A program made the position numbers and the translations under genes. Below the pieces are notes generated by a model, which worked only from the letters and a program-made list of their open reading frames with translations, was not told the DNA's origin and searched no databases. From a bacterium (GTDB lineage: Bacteria; Desulfobacterota; Binatia; HRBIN30; CADEER01), in assembly GCA_030430165.1 (NCBI GenBank), contig JAUIGL010000064.1, positions 1-36,626 of the forward strand: a DNA stretch of 36,626 bases, read 5' to 3'. Position 1 is the stretch's first letter. Every line of letters starts with the position of its first letter. Shown one piece after another: positions 1 to 8,700 of this stretch.

Positions 1-114
1 TGTGTAGTCGTCGGGTTGCAGGCGCCATTCCCGTCAGGAAATCACACCGCCAAGGCCCTCAACCTCGAGTCTACGCACTTAGTATTCAACGAATTCGAAT
101 ACTTGGGTTTGTGA
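1..114 (+). CDS. possible 3' end of an upstream gene
   Basis: Frame 1 is open from the window edge to a TGA at 112-114 and reads as 37 residues ending in NEFEYLGL. The composition is protein-like, but third-position GC is lower than in the genes nearby. No family is recognisable in so short a piece. It may be the tail of a gene that starts outside the window, or chance. Sequence upstream of the window would decide. Confidence 0.2.
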   Translation, partial: CVVVGLQAPFPSGNHTAKALNLESTHLVFNEFEYLGL

Positions 115-117
115 CAC

Positions 118-194
118 CAGATCCGACGCCCCCCAGATCCGACGCCCCACACCAGATCCGACGCCCCACAGATCCGATGCCCGGATCCGATGCC
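118..194. repeat. five imperfect direct repeats of about 15 bp
   Basis: The unit CAGATCCGACGCCCC occurs at 118-132, 134-148 and 153-167, with diverged copies at 169-182 (AGATCCGATGCCC) and 183-194 (GGATCCGATGCC). Start-to-start spacings are 16, 19, 16 and about 14 bp. The block ends 15 bp before the CRP-like palindrome. Spacings of 16-19 bp do not keep all copies on one helix face. It could be an array of regulator half-sites or a slippage-derived repeat; the function is unknown. Confidence 0.7.
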
Positions 195-209
195 AGAAAA
201 ATTGTCCCG

Positions 210-254
210 GGTGTGACCTGGTTCACACCGGATCCCGGCCGCTTGGGGCATATT
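210..254 (+). promoter_or_regulatory. CRP-type operator and class II-like promoter ahead of the P450 operon
   Basis: The sequence GGTGTGA-CCTGGT-TCACACC at 210-229 is a perfect 7-bp inverted repeat containing TGTGA-N6-TCACA, the consensus of E. coli CRP. Its centre is at 219.5. A -10-like CATATT lies at 249-254, which predicts a start point near 261. That puts the palindrome centre at -41.5, the standard class II activator position, overlapping the -35 region. A Shine-Dalgarno AGGAGG at 272-277 then precedes the ATG at 283. The second gene of the operon encodes a CRP-family protein, so autoregulation is likely. The site is seen directly; regulator and start point are inferred. Confidence 0.6.
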
Positions 255-282
255 GGCGCCGACTCGAACCGAGGAGGTACCA

Positions 283-1530
283 ATGGCCGAGACCGCCGCG
301 CAGACCGACGCACCACTGACGACACCGGATCCATTCGACCCGGGGATTCGCGCGAATCCCTATCCGACCTACGCCCGGATGCGTCGCGACACGCCCCTGT
401 GCTGCGTCGCGCGAGACGGTGAAGCCTCCGTCTGGGCAGTCGTACGCTACGCCGACTGTCGCGCTGTGTTGCGCGATCCGTCGATGGGGATGACGACGCC
501 GGCCACCTTGGTCCCCGAGTCGTTGCAGGGAGGTGCGGCGGCGCGCGTATTTCCCAACATGCTCACCTTCACCGACGGTGCCAGGCATGCGCGACTGCGC
601 GGGCTGGTGGCCAAGGCGTTCACGCCGCGCACGGTAGGGCGACTGGAAACTCGGATCCGCGAGATCGTCGGCGACCGACTCGACGCGGTCGAGCATCGGG
701 CCGAGATCGAAGTGATGGGCGAGCTCGCATTCGTGGTGCCGGTCTTCGTCATCTGCGAGATGCTCGGGATTCCTGTGGAGGACCGAGCCTTCTTCAAGAG
801 CTGGACACCGGACTTCTCGCGCATCTTCGAGAGCGAACGGCTGACGCCGCAACAGACCGCGGCCTGCCACCAGGCGACCGAAGCCCTCGCCACCTATCTC
901 GAAGACCACATCGAGCGACGCAGGAGTGCGCCCGGCGAGGCGATCCTCGATCACCTGATCGCCGCCGAGGAGTCCGGCGACCGGCTCAGCCACGAGGAGC
1001 TGTTGGCGATCTCGATCCAGCTGCTCAACGCCGGATACGAGACGACGATGAGCTTGATCGGCAACGGCGTGCGCGCATTGCTCGACCACCCCGCGCAGTG
1101 GCGGGTCCTCTCGCGCGATCCCTCGCTGGTTCCGCAGGCTGTCGAAGAGTGCCTGCGTTGGGATACGCCGGTGCAGTATTCGGGGAGAGTCGCCGGACGG
1201 AGGACCGAGATGTACGGGACGGTGATCGAGCCGGGTGATACGATCCTGACGATCCTCGGCGCCGCCAACCGCGATTCCGAGCTGTGTGAAGACGCCGAGC
1301 GCTTCGACATCGGCAGAGATCCGGTCGACCATCTCTCCTTCGGCTTCGGCGCGCACTTCTGCCTCGGCGCCCACCTCGCGCGGCTCGAGGCGCGGCTGGC
1401 GATCGGCGGCCTGGTCCAACGCTTCCCCGACGCGCGCCTGCTGGAGGAGGCACGGAGCTACCGGGACTCCGCCTTGTTCCGTGTTCCGGACTCGCTCCGG
1501 GTGGAGCTGCACGGTGGTCCGGGGCTATGA
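283..1530 (+). CDS. cytochrome P450 (bacterial soluble type)
   Basis: The product is a 415-residue soluble bacterial P450, the usual length for the class. It is expected to hydroxylate or otherwise oxidise a small molecule using electrons from a separate ferredoxin and reductase, neither of which is in the window. Visible motifs are the I-helix oxygen-binding A250-GYET, the ExxR pair E289/R292, and the haem loop FGFGAHFCLG with ligand C360. The ATG at 283 is preferred because AGGAGG lies 5 nt upstream; an in-frame TTG at 253 has no such site. The gene is first in an operon and ends in ATGA shared with the CRP-family gene, so the two are probably translationally coupled. The substrate cannot be told from sequence. 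Confidence 0.93.
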   Translation: MAETAAQTDAPLTTPDPFDPGIRANPYPTYARMRRDTPLCCVARDGEASVWAVVRYADCRAVLRDPSMGMTTPATLVPESLQGGAAARVFPNMLTFTDGARHARLRGLVAKAFTPRTVGRLETRIREIVGDRLDAVEHRAEIEVMGELAFVVPVFVICEMLGIPVEDRAFFKSWTPDFSRIFESERLTPQQTAACHQATEALATYLEDHIERRRSAPGEAILDHLIAAEESGDRLSHEELLAISIQLLNAGYETTMSLIGNGVRALLDHPAQWRVLSRDPSLVPQAVEECLRWDTPVQYSGRVAGRRTEMYGTVIEPGDTILTILGAANRDSELCEDAERFDIGRDPVDHLSFGFGAHFCLGAHLARLEARLAIGGLVQRFPDARLLEEARSYRDSALFRVPDSLRVELHGGPGL

Positions 1531-2288
1531 TCACCGAGCTGCAAACGATTCGGTTCCACCGCCGTGGGCTATCTGCGATGCGCTCCCAGTCCCTACAATC
1601 CCGCCGCAAGATCATCGCCAAGATTCCCTTGTTCTCGGCGCTCGACGATCGCGAGCTCGACGGTCTGGTGCGCTACTCGCAGCCGCTCTCGCTCGCCAAG
1701 GGCGAGACTCTCTTTCACAAGGGCGACAGCGGCAGCGAGGTCTACGTGATCCTCTCGGGCAGACTGAAGGCCTCCTCGACATCGGAGAATGCCAGCGACG
1801 TGCTCTTCTCGTTGATGGACTCGGGCGAGGTGTGCGGCGAGCTCGCCTTGTTGTCGGGGGCGACGCGCAGCGCCACGGTGGTCGCGATCGAGCCGTGCCA
1901 GCTGGTGGCGCTCGGCAGGCGCGAGTTCTTGCAGTTCCTGGCCCAGCAGCCAGACGCGGCGACGAAGTTGCTGGCGACGCTGGCGGAGCGCCTGCAGCGC
2001 GTCAGTCAGCTGGTCGAAGACACCGTCTTTCTCAACCTGCCGGCGCGCCTGGCAAAGAAGTTGTTGGCGTTGGCCGACAGCTACGGGCGCCCGGTCGACG
2101 GGGGCATGCAGATTGGTCTCAGTCTGTCGCAACAGGATCTCGGCGATATGGTGGGCACGACCCGGGAGAGCATCAACAAGCAGGTCGGTGCCTGGCGCGA
2201 CGAGGGGGTTCTGTCGATGGAACGCGGGACCATTACGATCCGCCGCACCGACGTACTCGAATCGCTGGCGGGTTTCGTGTTTGCCTGA
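1527..2288 (+). CDS. CRP/FNR-family transcription regulator, cyclic-nucleotide type
   Basis: The product has 253 residues: an N-terminal cyclic-nucleotide-binding beta-barrel (about 35-145), a long dimer helix and a C-terminal winged helix-turn-helix (about 198-230). The phosphate-binding cassette keeps GEL (104-106) and R114-S115, matching the Glu and Arg-Ser of cAMP-binding CRP, with one residue fewer between them. The recognition helix TTRESINKQV keeps the Arg-Glu pair and has Lys where E. coli CRP has Arg185, which fits recognition of TGTGA. There is no N-terminal Cys set for an FNR iron-sulfur cluster. The start overlaps the P450 stop (ATGA); M18 at 1578 is an alternative. A nucleotide cyclase follows 4 nt later, so the ligand is probably made by its neighbour. 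cAMP versus cGMP is not settled. Confidence 0.9.
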   Translation: MITELQTIRFHRRGLSAMRSQSLQSRRKIIAKIPLFSALDDRELDGLVRYSQPLSLAKGETLFHKGDSGSEVYVILSGRLKASSTSENASDVLFSLMDSGEVCGELALLSGATRSATVVAIEPCQLVALGRREFLQFLAQQPDAATKLLATLAERLQRVSQLVEDTVFLNLPARLAKKLLALADSYGRPVDGGMQIGLSLSQQDLGDMVGTTRESINKQVGAWRDEGVLSMERGTITIRRTDVLESLAGFVFA

Positions 2289-2292
2289 GCCG

Positions 2293-5200
2293 ATGCGCTG
2301 TCCATCCTGCGAACGCGAAAACCAGGCGGACGCGCGCTTCTGTAGCGGGTGCGGGGTTCCGTTGTGCGTCGTCTGCGCTCAGTGTGGCCGCGCCAACGAC
2401 GACGACGCGCGTTTCTGCAACGGTTGCGGCGCCAAGCTGGCGGCGAATCAGGTTCGGTCGAGCGCGCCGCGCGACTACACGCCGCATCATCTAGCGGAGA
2501 GCATCCTCACCCAGCGCGCTGCGCTCGAGGGCGAGCGCAAGCTGGTCACGGTTCTGTTCGCCGACGTCAAGGGCTCGATGGAGATCGCCGGCCAGGTGGA
2601 CCCGGAAGCGTGGCACCAGATTCTCGACGGTTTCTTCGCGATCCTGACCGAGGGAGTGCATCGCTTCGAAGGCACCGTGAACCAGTACACCGGCGACGGG
2701 ATCATGGCGATTTTCGGTGCCCCGATCTCGCACGAAGATCACGCGCAGCGCGCCTGTTGGGCGGCAGTCCAAATGAAGGGACGCCTGCGCGAGTTCAGCC
2801 GCGACGTGTTGCGCCGCTACGGAATCAGTTTCTCGACCCGCACCGGCCTGCACTCGGGGGAAGTGGTAGTCGGCAAGATCGGCGACGATCTGCGCATGGA
2901 CTACACGGCGCAGGGGCACACAGTCGGCCTGGCCGCTCGCATGGAGAGCCTCGCCGCGCCGAACGCGGTCTATCTCACCGGCCGCACGGCGGCGCTGGTC
3001 GAGGGATACTTCGATCTCGAGTCTCTCGGTGACTTCGAGATCAAGGGTGTCGAAGACCCGGTCGCCGTCCACGAGCTGCTCGGTGTCGGTGAGGCGCGGA
3101 CGCGTTTCGACTTGTCCCTCGCGCGCGGGCTCTCCAAGTTCGTCGGCCGGGAAGCCGACGTCGCCACCCTCGAAGCCGCTTTCGACACCGCCCGCGTCGG
3201 TACCGGACAGGTGGTCGGCGTGGTCGGCGAGGCGGGGGTCGGCAAGAGCCGATTGTGCTTCGAGTTCGCCGAGAGTTGCCGCCTGAAGGGTTACCGGGTC
3301 TACCGCGGCAGCGCGGTGTCGCACGGCGGCAACCTGCCGGCGCACCCGATGATGCAGGTGTTCCACGACTATTTCGGAATGAGTCCCGAGGACGAGCCGC
3401 GCGTCACGCGTGAGAAGCTCACCGGGCGCATCGTCCTGCTCGCTCCGGAGTTGCTCGAATCCCTGCCGTTGGCCTTCGAGTTCTTCGGCGTCGCCGACCC
3501 GGAGCGACCCCTGCCGCCGATGGACCCTGGCGTGCAGCAGCGGCGCACTGCCGAGCTGCTGTCGCGGCTGGTGCAGAGCGAGGAGACGACGATCAGCTTG
3601 GTCGAGGATCTGCACTGGTTCGACGCGGCCAGCGAGAGTCTGCTGGCGGATTGGGTGGACGCGATTGCCGGCGCGTCGAGCTTGCTGATTCTCAATTTCC
3701 GGCCCGGCTACCAGGCAGCTTGGATGCAGCGCTCCAACTACCACCAAATCGGGCTCGCCGCGCTCGATCGCGCGTCGATCCTCGAGCTCCTCGGCGACCT
3801 GTTGGGTGACCACCCGAGCCTCGGCAATCTTCCCGCCCTGATTGCCGGTCGCACCGCGGGCAGTCCGTTCTTTACCGAGGAGGTGGTGCGCGAGCTGGTC
3901 GAGCGCGGGGCGTTGACCGGCGCTCGGGGCGCCTACTCGGCTGCGTCCCGCGTCGATTCGATCGACGTTCCGCAAACCGTCCAGCCGTTGCTGGCGGCGC
4001 GCATCGATCGTCTCGGGGAGTCCGAGAAGCAGGTCCTACAGGCGGCGTCGGTGGTCGGCGCCGAGTTCGACGAGGAGTTGCTCGCGGCGACCCTCGGGCG
4101 ATCGCCGGCGGCGCTGCGCGACCCGCTCGCCCGGCTCAAGGAGTCCGAGTTCGTCTACGAGTCGGCGCTCTTTCCCCGCATCGAGTACTCCTTTCGCCAT
4201 CCGCTTACCCGGGAAGTCGCGTACGACTCGCAATTGACCGAGGCGCGCAGGTCGCTGCACCGGGCGGTTGCCGACGCGCTCGAGTCGATGCGACGCGACA
4301 CCGAGCCGGCCCTGCTGGCGCACCACCGCGAGGCCGCCGGTCAGGTGCTCGCAGCCGCCGAGGCGTATTGCGCCGCTGCCGACGCAACCCAGGCGACCAA
4401 GGCGATCGACGCGTTGGGATGGTTTCGCAAGGTCAGAGATCTCGTCCTGGATCTCGACGACCCCGCTGCGACCTCGCTCCACAAGCGCGCGCTGCTCGGG
4501 ATCTTCATCGCCGCCGGCTGGCGCCAGGGGATGGCGGCAGAGGAAATTCCTGAGCTCTACGCCGAGGGAATCCGGCTCGGCGAAGCCGACGGCGACGACT
4601 CCTTTCTGGCCGCCTTCATCATCTCGTACACGCCGACGGTCGGCATTCTCAAGGCGGACCTGAACGACTACTACGCGCACGCGGCCGAGGCGGAGCGTCG
4701 CGCCGCCGCGTCCGGAGACATCGACTTGCAGATCGCGGCGGCCTCGATTCGCTACTACTCGAGCCTGCTCACTGGACGCGATTCCGAGGCCGCGGCGGCG
4801 GCGCAGGCGATGATCGACCTGGCCGGAGACGACCACTGGGCCGGGATGCGGTTCTTTCGCCTGTCCGGAGCAGCGTTCGGGCGCTTGGCGCGATCTACCT
4901 ACTTGGCCGCCGCCGGAGATTTCTCGGGAGCATTTCGCGACCTGCGCGAGGCAGAGGCGATCGCGCGCGAGATCGGTTCGAAGGACGACCTGTGCTTCAC
5001 TCTGAACAGCTACGTGTTTGCTGCTCAGTATCTCGGGTCACCGGGCGACGGCGAGGCGAAAGTTCGATCGTCGATCTCCATCGCTGAAGCCGAATGTGGG
5101 CCGCATGTGCAAGTGCTCTGCCTGGACACGCTCGGCCGCAGTCTCTCGCTGTGTGGAGACTGGCGAGGGGCGCGCGATGCCTACGATCGCGCCTCAGAGT

Positions 5201-5646
5201 TGGTGGCGTCCTCCGGGACCGGCCGTGAACACGCGGCGGGCGTGTTGGCCGCTCGCGGTCGCTGCGCGTTCGAGCTCGGTGATCTCGGTGAGGCGCGCCG
5301 CCTGGTCGATCAAGCGTTAACCTTGAGCCTCTCCCAGGGGGCGACTGTGCACCACGACGAGGCGCGCCGTGTGCACGCGCTGGTGCTGGCCGCGGAAGGA
5401 GAGCCGGCGGCTGGAGCGACCGAGCTGGAGATCCTCCCCGCCGCCGCCGAGATCTTTCCCTGTGAGCGCTTGTTGCTCTTGTGGGATCGAACGCGGCTGC
5501 AGGAGATGGCTGGCTGGACGGATCGCGCCCGCGAGACGCTGGCCGAGATTGTGCGCATCAGTCGATCGGTCGAAGCCGACGGACACGTAGCTGCCGCCGA
5601 GGCGAGGCTTGCGGCGCTCGAAACGGCGGCGTCGCCCGTCCGCTAG
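2293..5646 (+). CDS. class III adenylate/guanylate cyclase with zinc ribbons, AAA ATPase and helical repeats
   Basis: This 1117-residue protein starts with two zinc ribbons (C3/C6/C17/C20 and C28/C31/C42/C45). A class III cyclase domain follows (about 84-265), with metal-binding D91 in FADVKGS and D135 in GDG. Then comes an AAA/NTPase module with Walker A GEAGVGKS (312-319) and Walker B LVEDLHWFD (436-444), and a long alpha-helical TPR-like C-terminal half. No membrane segment is evident, so it should be cytoplasmic. At the transition-state site the sequence is TVGLAAR, with G212 where many cyclases have Asn, while R216 is kept. The ATG at 2293 lies 4 nt after the CRP-family stop; the same frame is open upstream inside that gene, but the zinc ribbon begins here. 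It probably makes the ligand for its neighbour. The product, cAMP or cGMP, is not determinable. Confidence 0.92.
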   Translation: MRCPSCERENQADARFCSGCGVPLCVVCAQCGRANDDDARFCNGCGAKLAANQVRSSAPRDYTPHHLAESILTQRAALEGERKLVTVLFADVKGSMEIAGQVDPEAWHQILDGFFAILTEGVHRFEGTVNQYTGDGIMAIFGAPISHEDHAQRACWAAVQMKGRLREFSRDVLRRYGISFSTRTGLHSGEVVVGKIGDDLRMDYTAQGHTVGLAARMESLAAPNAVYLTGRTAALVEGYFDLESLGDFEIKGVEDPVAVHELLGVGEARTRFDLSLARGLSKFVGREADVATLEAAFDTARVGTGQVVGVVGEAGVGKSRLCFEFAESCRLKGYRVYRGSAVSHGGNLPAHPMMQVFHDYFGMSPEDEPRVTREKLTGRIVLLAPELLESLPLAFEFFGVADPERPLPPMDPGVQQRRTAELLSRLVQSEETTISLVEDLHWFDAASESLLADWVDAIAGASSLLILNFRPGYQAAWMQRSNYHQIGLAALDRASILELLGDLLGDHPSLGNLPALIAGRTAGSPFFTEEVVRELVERGALTGARGAYSAASRVDSIDVPQTVQPLLAARIDRLGESEKQVLQAASVVGAEFDEELLAATLGRSPAALRDPLARLKESEFVYESALFPRIEYSFRHPLTREVAYDSQLTEARRSLHRAVADALESMRRDTEPALLAHHREAAGQVLAAAEAYCAAADATQATKAIDALGWFRKVRDLVLDLDDPAATSLHKRALLGIFIAAGWRQGMAAEEIPELYAEGIRLGEADGDDSFLAAFIISYTPTVGILKADLNDYYAHAAEAERRAAASGDIDLQIAAASIRYYSSLLTGRDSEAAAAAQAMIDLAGDDHWAGMRFFRLSGAAFGRLARSTYLAAAGDFSGAFRDLREAEAIAREIGSKDDLCFTLNSYVFAAQYLGSPGDGEAKVRSSISIAEAECGPHVQVLCLDTLGRSLSLCGDWRGARDAYDRASELVASSGTGREHAAGVLAARGRCAFELGDLGEARRLVDQALTLSLSQGATVHHDEARRVHALVLAAEGEPAAGATELEILPAAAEIFPCERLLLLWDRTRLQEMAGWTDRARETLAEIVRISRSVEADGHVAAAEARLAALETAASPVR

Positions 5647-5651
5647 CTCGT

Positions 5652-5691
5652 GGTAGAGCCGGCGGACACGTTTCCGCGTCCGCCGGCTACC
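5652..5691. terminator. bidirectional terminator hairpin between convergent genes
   Basis: AGCCGGCGGAC at 5657-5667 pairs perfectly with GTCCGCCGGCT at 5678-5688 across a 10-nt loop, and flanking GGT/ACC can extend the stem past a bulge. It lies between the cyclase stop (5646) and the beta-helix protein stop (5706, minus strand). There is no U tract on either side, so it is only terminator-like, or acts with Rho. Confidence 0.6.
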
Positions 5692-5705
5692 GAGTCTAGT
5701 TCGGG

Positions 5706-8700
5706 TTAATGTCGCCGTGCCGGCGCGCGCGTCATGCGGCGCATTGCGATCAGCAGCAGCAGCGCGAGGGCGGCGAGGATGCCGGCGTTGGAGGTCGTCG
5801 GCGCAGCCGCCGGCACGTCGCGGCAGATGCCGTCGCCACCGAGGGTGCAGACCTGGTTGGGGCCGTCGCAGGCGGTGTCGCAGCAGACGCCGTCGGGCGA
5901 GCAGAAGAGGTCGTTCGCGCATTCGCTGGCGTCGGTGCAGGGGGCGCCCTGCGGAACCGGCGTCGGCGTATCGGTGGCGGTGGACGTTGCGGTCGCGGTG
6001 GGCGTCGGTGTCGCGGTCGGCGTCGGGATCAGCACTTCGACGAGATCGCTCATCGGCCCGTTGGTGTTGTCCATGGCGTAGATCATCTCGCCGCCGATCA
6101 GCGGCCGGTCGAGAGTGACGTCGTAGTCGCCGTTGCCGTCGGCCATGCCGGTGCCGACCGACTCGTCGTCGTCGGTTCCCTTCATGCCGTCGGGGCCGGC
6201 GCTGAAGATCTCGATGTCGGCGTCGGGCAGCGAGGTGCCGCCGGCGTTGCCGTCGCCCGCGATCAGCGGCGGCGCGAGGGTGGTGAACGGCTCGCAGAAC
6301 GTCACCAGAACGTCGCCGAGAGCGGCGTCGTCGGTGTTGTCGTAGAGGAACTGCTGCTCGGCGAACTCGTTGTCGGCGGTGAACAGGTTGCACTGGGCGG
6401 GGACGTCTTCCGGGCCGTCGTTGTCGACGTCGCAGAAGACGCCGGCGTTGCACCTGCCGCCGCTGCCGGTCGAGTTGCCCTGGATGATGTTGGCGCCGTT
6501 ACCGCCCTTGAAGCCGCCGCCGAGGTCGACCTGGTAGTTACCGGCGGCCGGTTGCACGTTGACGTTGGTGTTGAAGACGGTGGTGCTGAGCATGGTGTCG
6601 AAGGTGGCGGACACGGTCGTCGTCGTGCCACCGATACGAATCGCGTCGCCGGAGCCGCCGGAGATGGTGTTGTTGCGCAGGGCGACCTGCGCCGGGTCGC
6701 TGCTGCCGACGTTGTTGATCTGGATGAGGACGCCGCTTCCCTGGTTGTTGCTCAGATCGTTGCCGGTAACCATCGCCGTTCCGGCGGCGGCGCTACCAAT
6801 GTAGTGCAGGTTGAGCCCGGTCGCGGTGTCCTGATTCCCCGTGACGACGTTGCTCGAGATCATCGCCGAGAGGGCAAAGCCGGGCACGTCCTCGATCTCG
6901 GCGGCCTTGACCACCAACCCGGTGCCGTTGTTGTTGGCAGTATTGCCGGTGACCGTCGCATCGACCGGATTGATCGTCCCCGAGAGGTTCTCCCAATCCG
7001 AGACCTCGATCTCGATCCCCTCTGCTCCGTTGCCGGTGATCGTATTGTTCTCGGCGACGACATCGATCTCGAGGTTGGAAACTGTGGCTTCCTCGAACAA
7101 GTCGGCATCGACCGTTAGCCCGGCGTCGTCGTTGTCCGTGGAAGTGTTGCTCTTGAGAGTTACGTCGAAGTCGAGATCGCCGTTATCGAAGTATCTGAGG
7201 TTGCGCAGGTCGACTTCCAGGCCGTCGTCCTCGTTCATCCGCGCCTGGTTGAGGTCGAAGGTCACGTCGGCATCGATGTTGATGGTGCTCGCGTCTTCGA
7301 TGCCGGCGATCATCAGGTCGAGCCCGTCCTCCTCGTTGCGTTCGCTGATGTTGTTCTCGAGAGTCGCGTCGAACTTCAGATCGATCTCACCCGCGCTCGA
7401 TAAGGTCTCCGCGGAAACCTGGATCCCGTCTTCCCCGTTGGCGCGGGTGATGTTGCTCGCGATGTGGGCGGTCGCGTCGACGTCGAGGAGGGCGAGGCTA
7501 CCGCCGTCGATGATCTCGAACTGGATGCCGTCCGAGCCGTTACGGCTGGCGCGGTTGCCCGACAGGGTCCCGTTGAGTGCGACAAGTGCGGTGCTGCCGA
7601 ATCCGAAGCCGGGTCCGATGCTGGATGCGCCGATGTGGATTCCGTCGTCGCCATTGAAGTGGGCGGTGTTGCTGCGGACCGTCGGGTCGAGCCTGACGTC
7701 GGCGAATCCGCCGCTGCCGACGGAGAAGATGTCGAGATCGATCCCATCGTCCCCATTCTCCGTCGCGGTGTTGGAGTCCGCCAAGACGTTGAAATCGGCG
7801 AAGAAGCTGGAGAAGAAGAAGCCGAGGATGTCGAAGCTGATTCCGTCATTGTCGAAACCGCTGACCTGATTGCCGATGATCGAGGCGCTTCCGCTGAGCG
7901 TGATGTTGGAGAAGGAGATTGCGCCCAGCTCGACCGCGATGCCGTCATTGCCGCTCGAAGCGGTTACGGTGTTGTTGCTGATGGTCGGATTGATCTCGGC
8001 GTCGAAGTGGGACACCTGGCTGGGCAGGACGACGACGTTGATGCCGTCGAGCGGGGTGAACCCCGGAAGGATGATGCTCGTTGATCCCGGGAACGAGGCG
8101 GTGACGTCGACTTCGTTGCCCGAAATGAGCGGTTCGATGACGACCGAGGAAGCAGTGCTGCTAGGCGCATGTAGTACACGGATGCCGTCTGCGAAGACGA
8201 ACTGAAAGAACTGAATGGTCGGGCTTGTCGGCGTGATCGTGGTGGTCGGGATCAGGGATAGCGCCCCCCCGAAACCGGTGACCGTATTGTTGGTGATCGT
8301 CGGTGCGATGCGTCCTTCGAGCGGGACCGGAGGGAAAAGTGGCGGGAACGGGAAAAGGAAAGGGAAGTTGACCTGGGCGTCGCCGTAGATGATGCCGCCG
8401 CCGGCGGGGTCGCGAACCTCGTTCTGGTCGATCACCGGGGCGTTGTCGCCATTGCCGAGGGTCGGCAGAAGCCACATCGCCGCCAAGTCCTGTTCGCTGA
8501 AGAAGTTCTCGCGGATGGTGGGCGACATGTTTCCCGAAGTGGTGAGGGAGCTGAAGGTGTTCATCCCCAAGCCGGCGAGGACCCCGAAGCCCATCTCGAC
8601 GAAGCGGTTGTGCTCGATGATCGGGGCGATGGTCTCGGTCGAGGCGGCGCCGAGCAGATTGACCCCGACTCCGACCTGCAGGCCGATCGTCGTCGCGGTG

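Noticed and set aside
110-120. Second CRP site (TGTGA half-site at 110-114)
   Set aside because: No TCACA partner at the right distance.
118-194. CRISPR array
   Set aside because: Units are 15 bp with almost no spacers, and no cas gene is present.
223-1512. Long reverse-strand reading frame opposite the first P450
   Set aside because: It mirrors the P450 frame, is rich in Arg and His and matches no family; GC-rich codons leave the opposite strand open.
2491-3975. Long reverse-strand frame opposite the cyclase
   Set aside because: Shadow of a well-supported gene with motifs in order; no ribosome site or motif of its own.
5709-7118. Long plus-strand frame inside the beta-helix gene
   Set aside because: Val/Gly/Asp-rich composition produced by the antisense of the repeats; the minus-strand gene has signal peptide, coils and tail.
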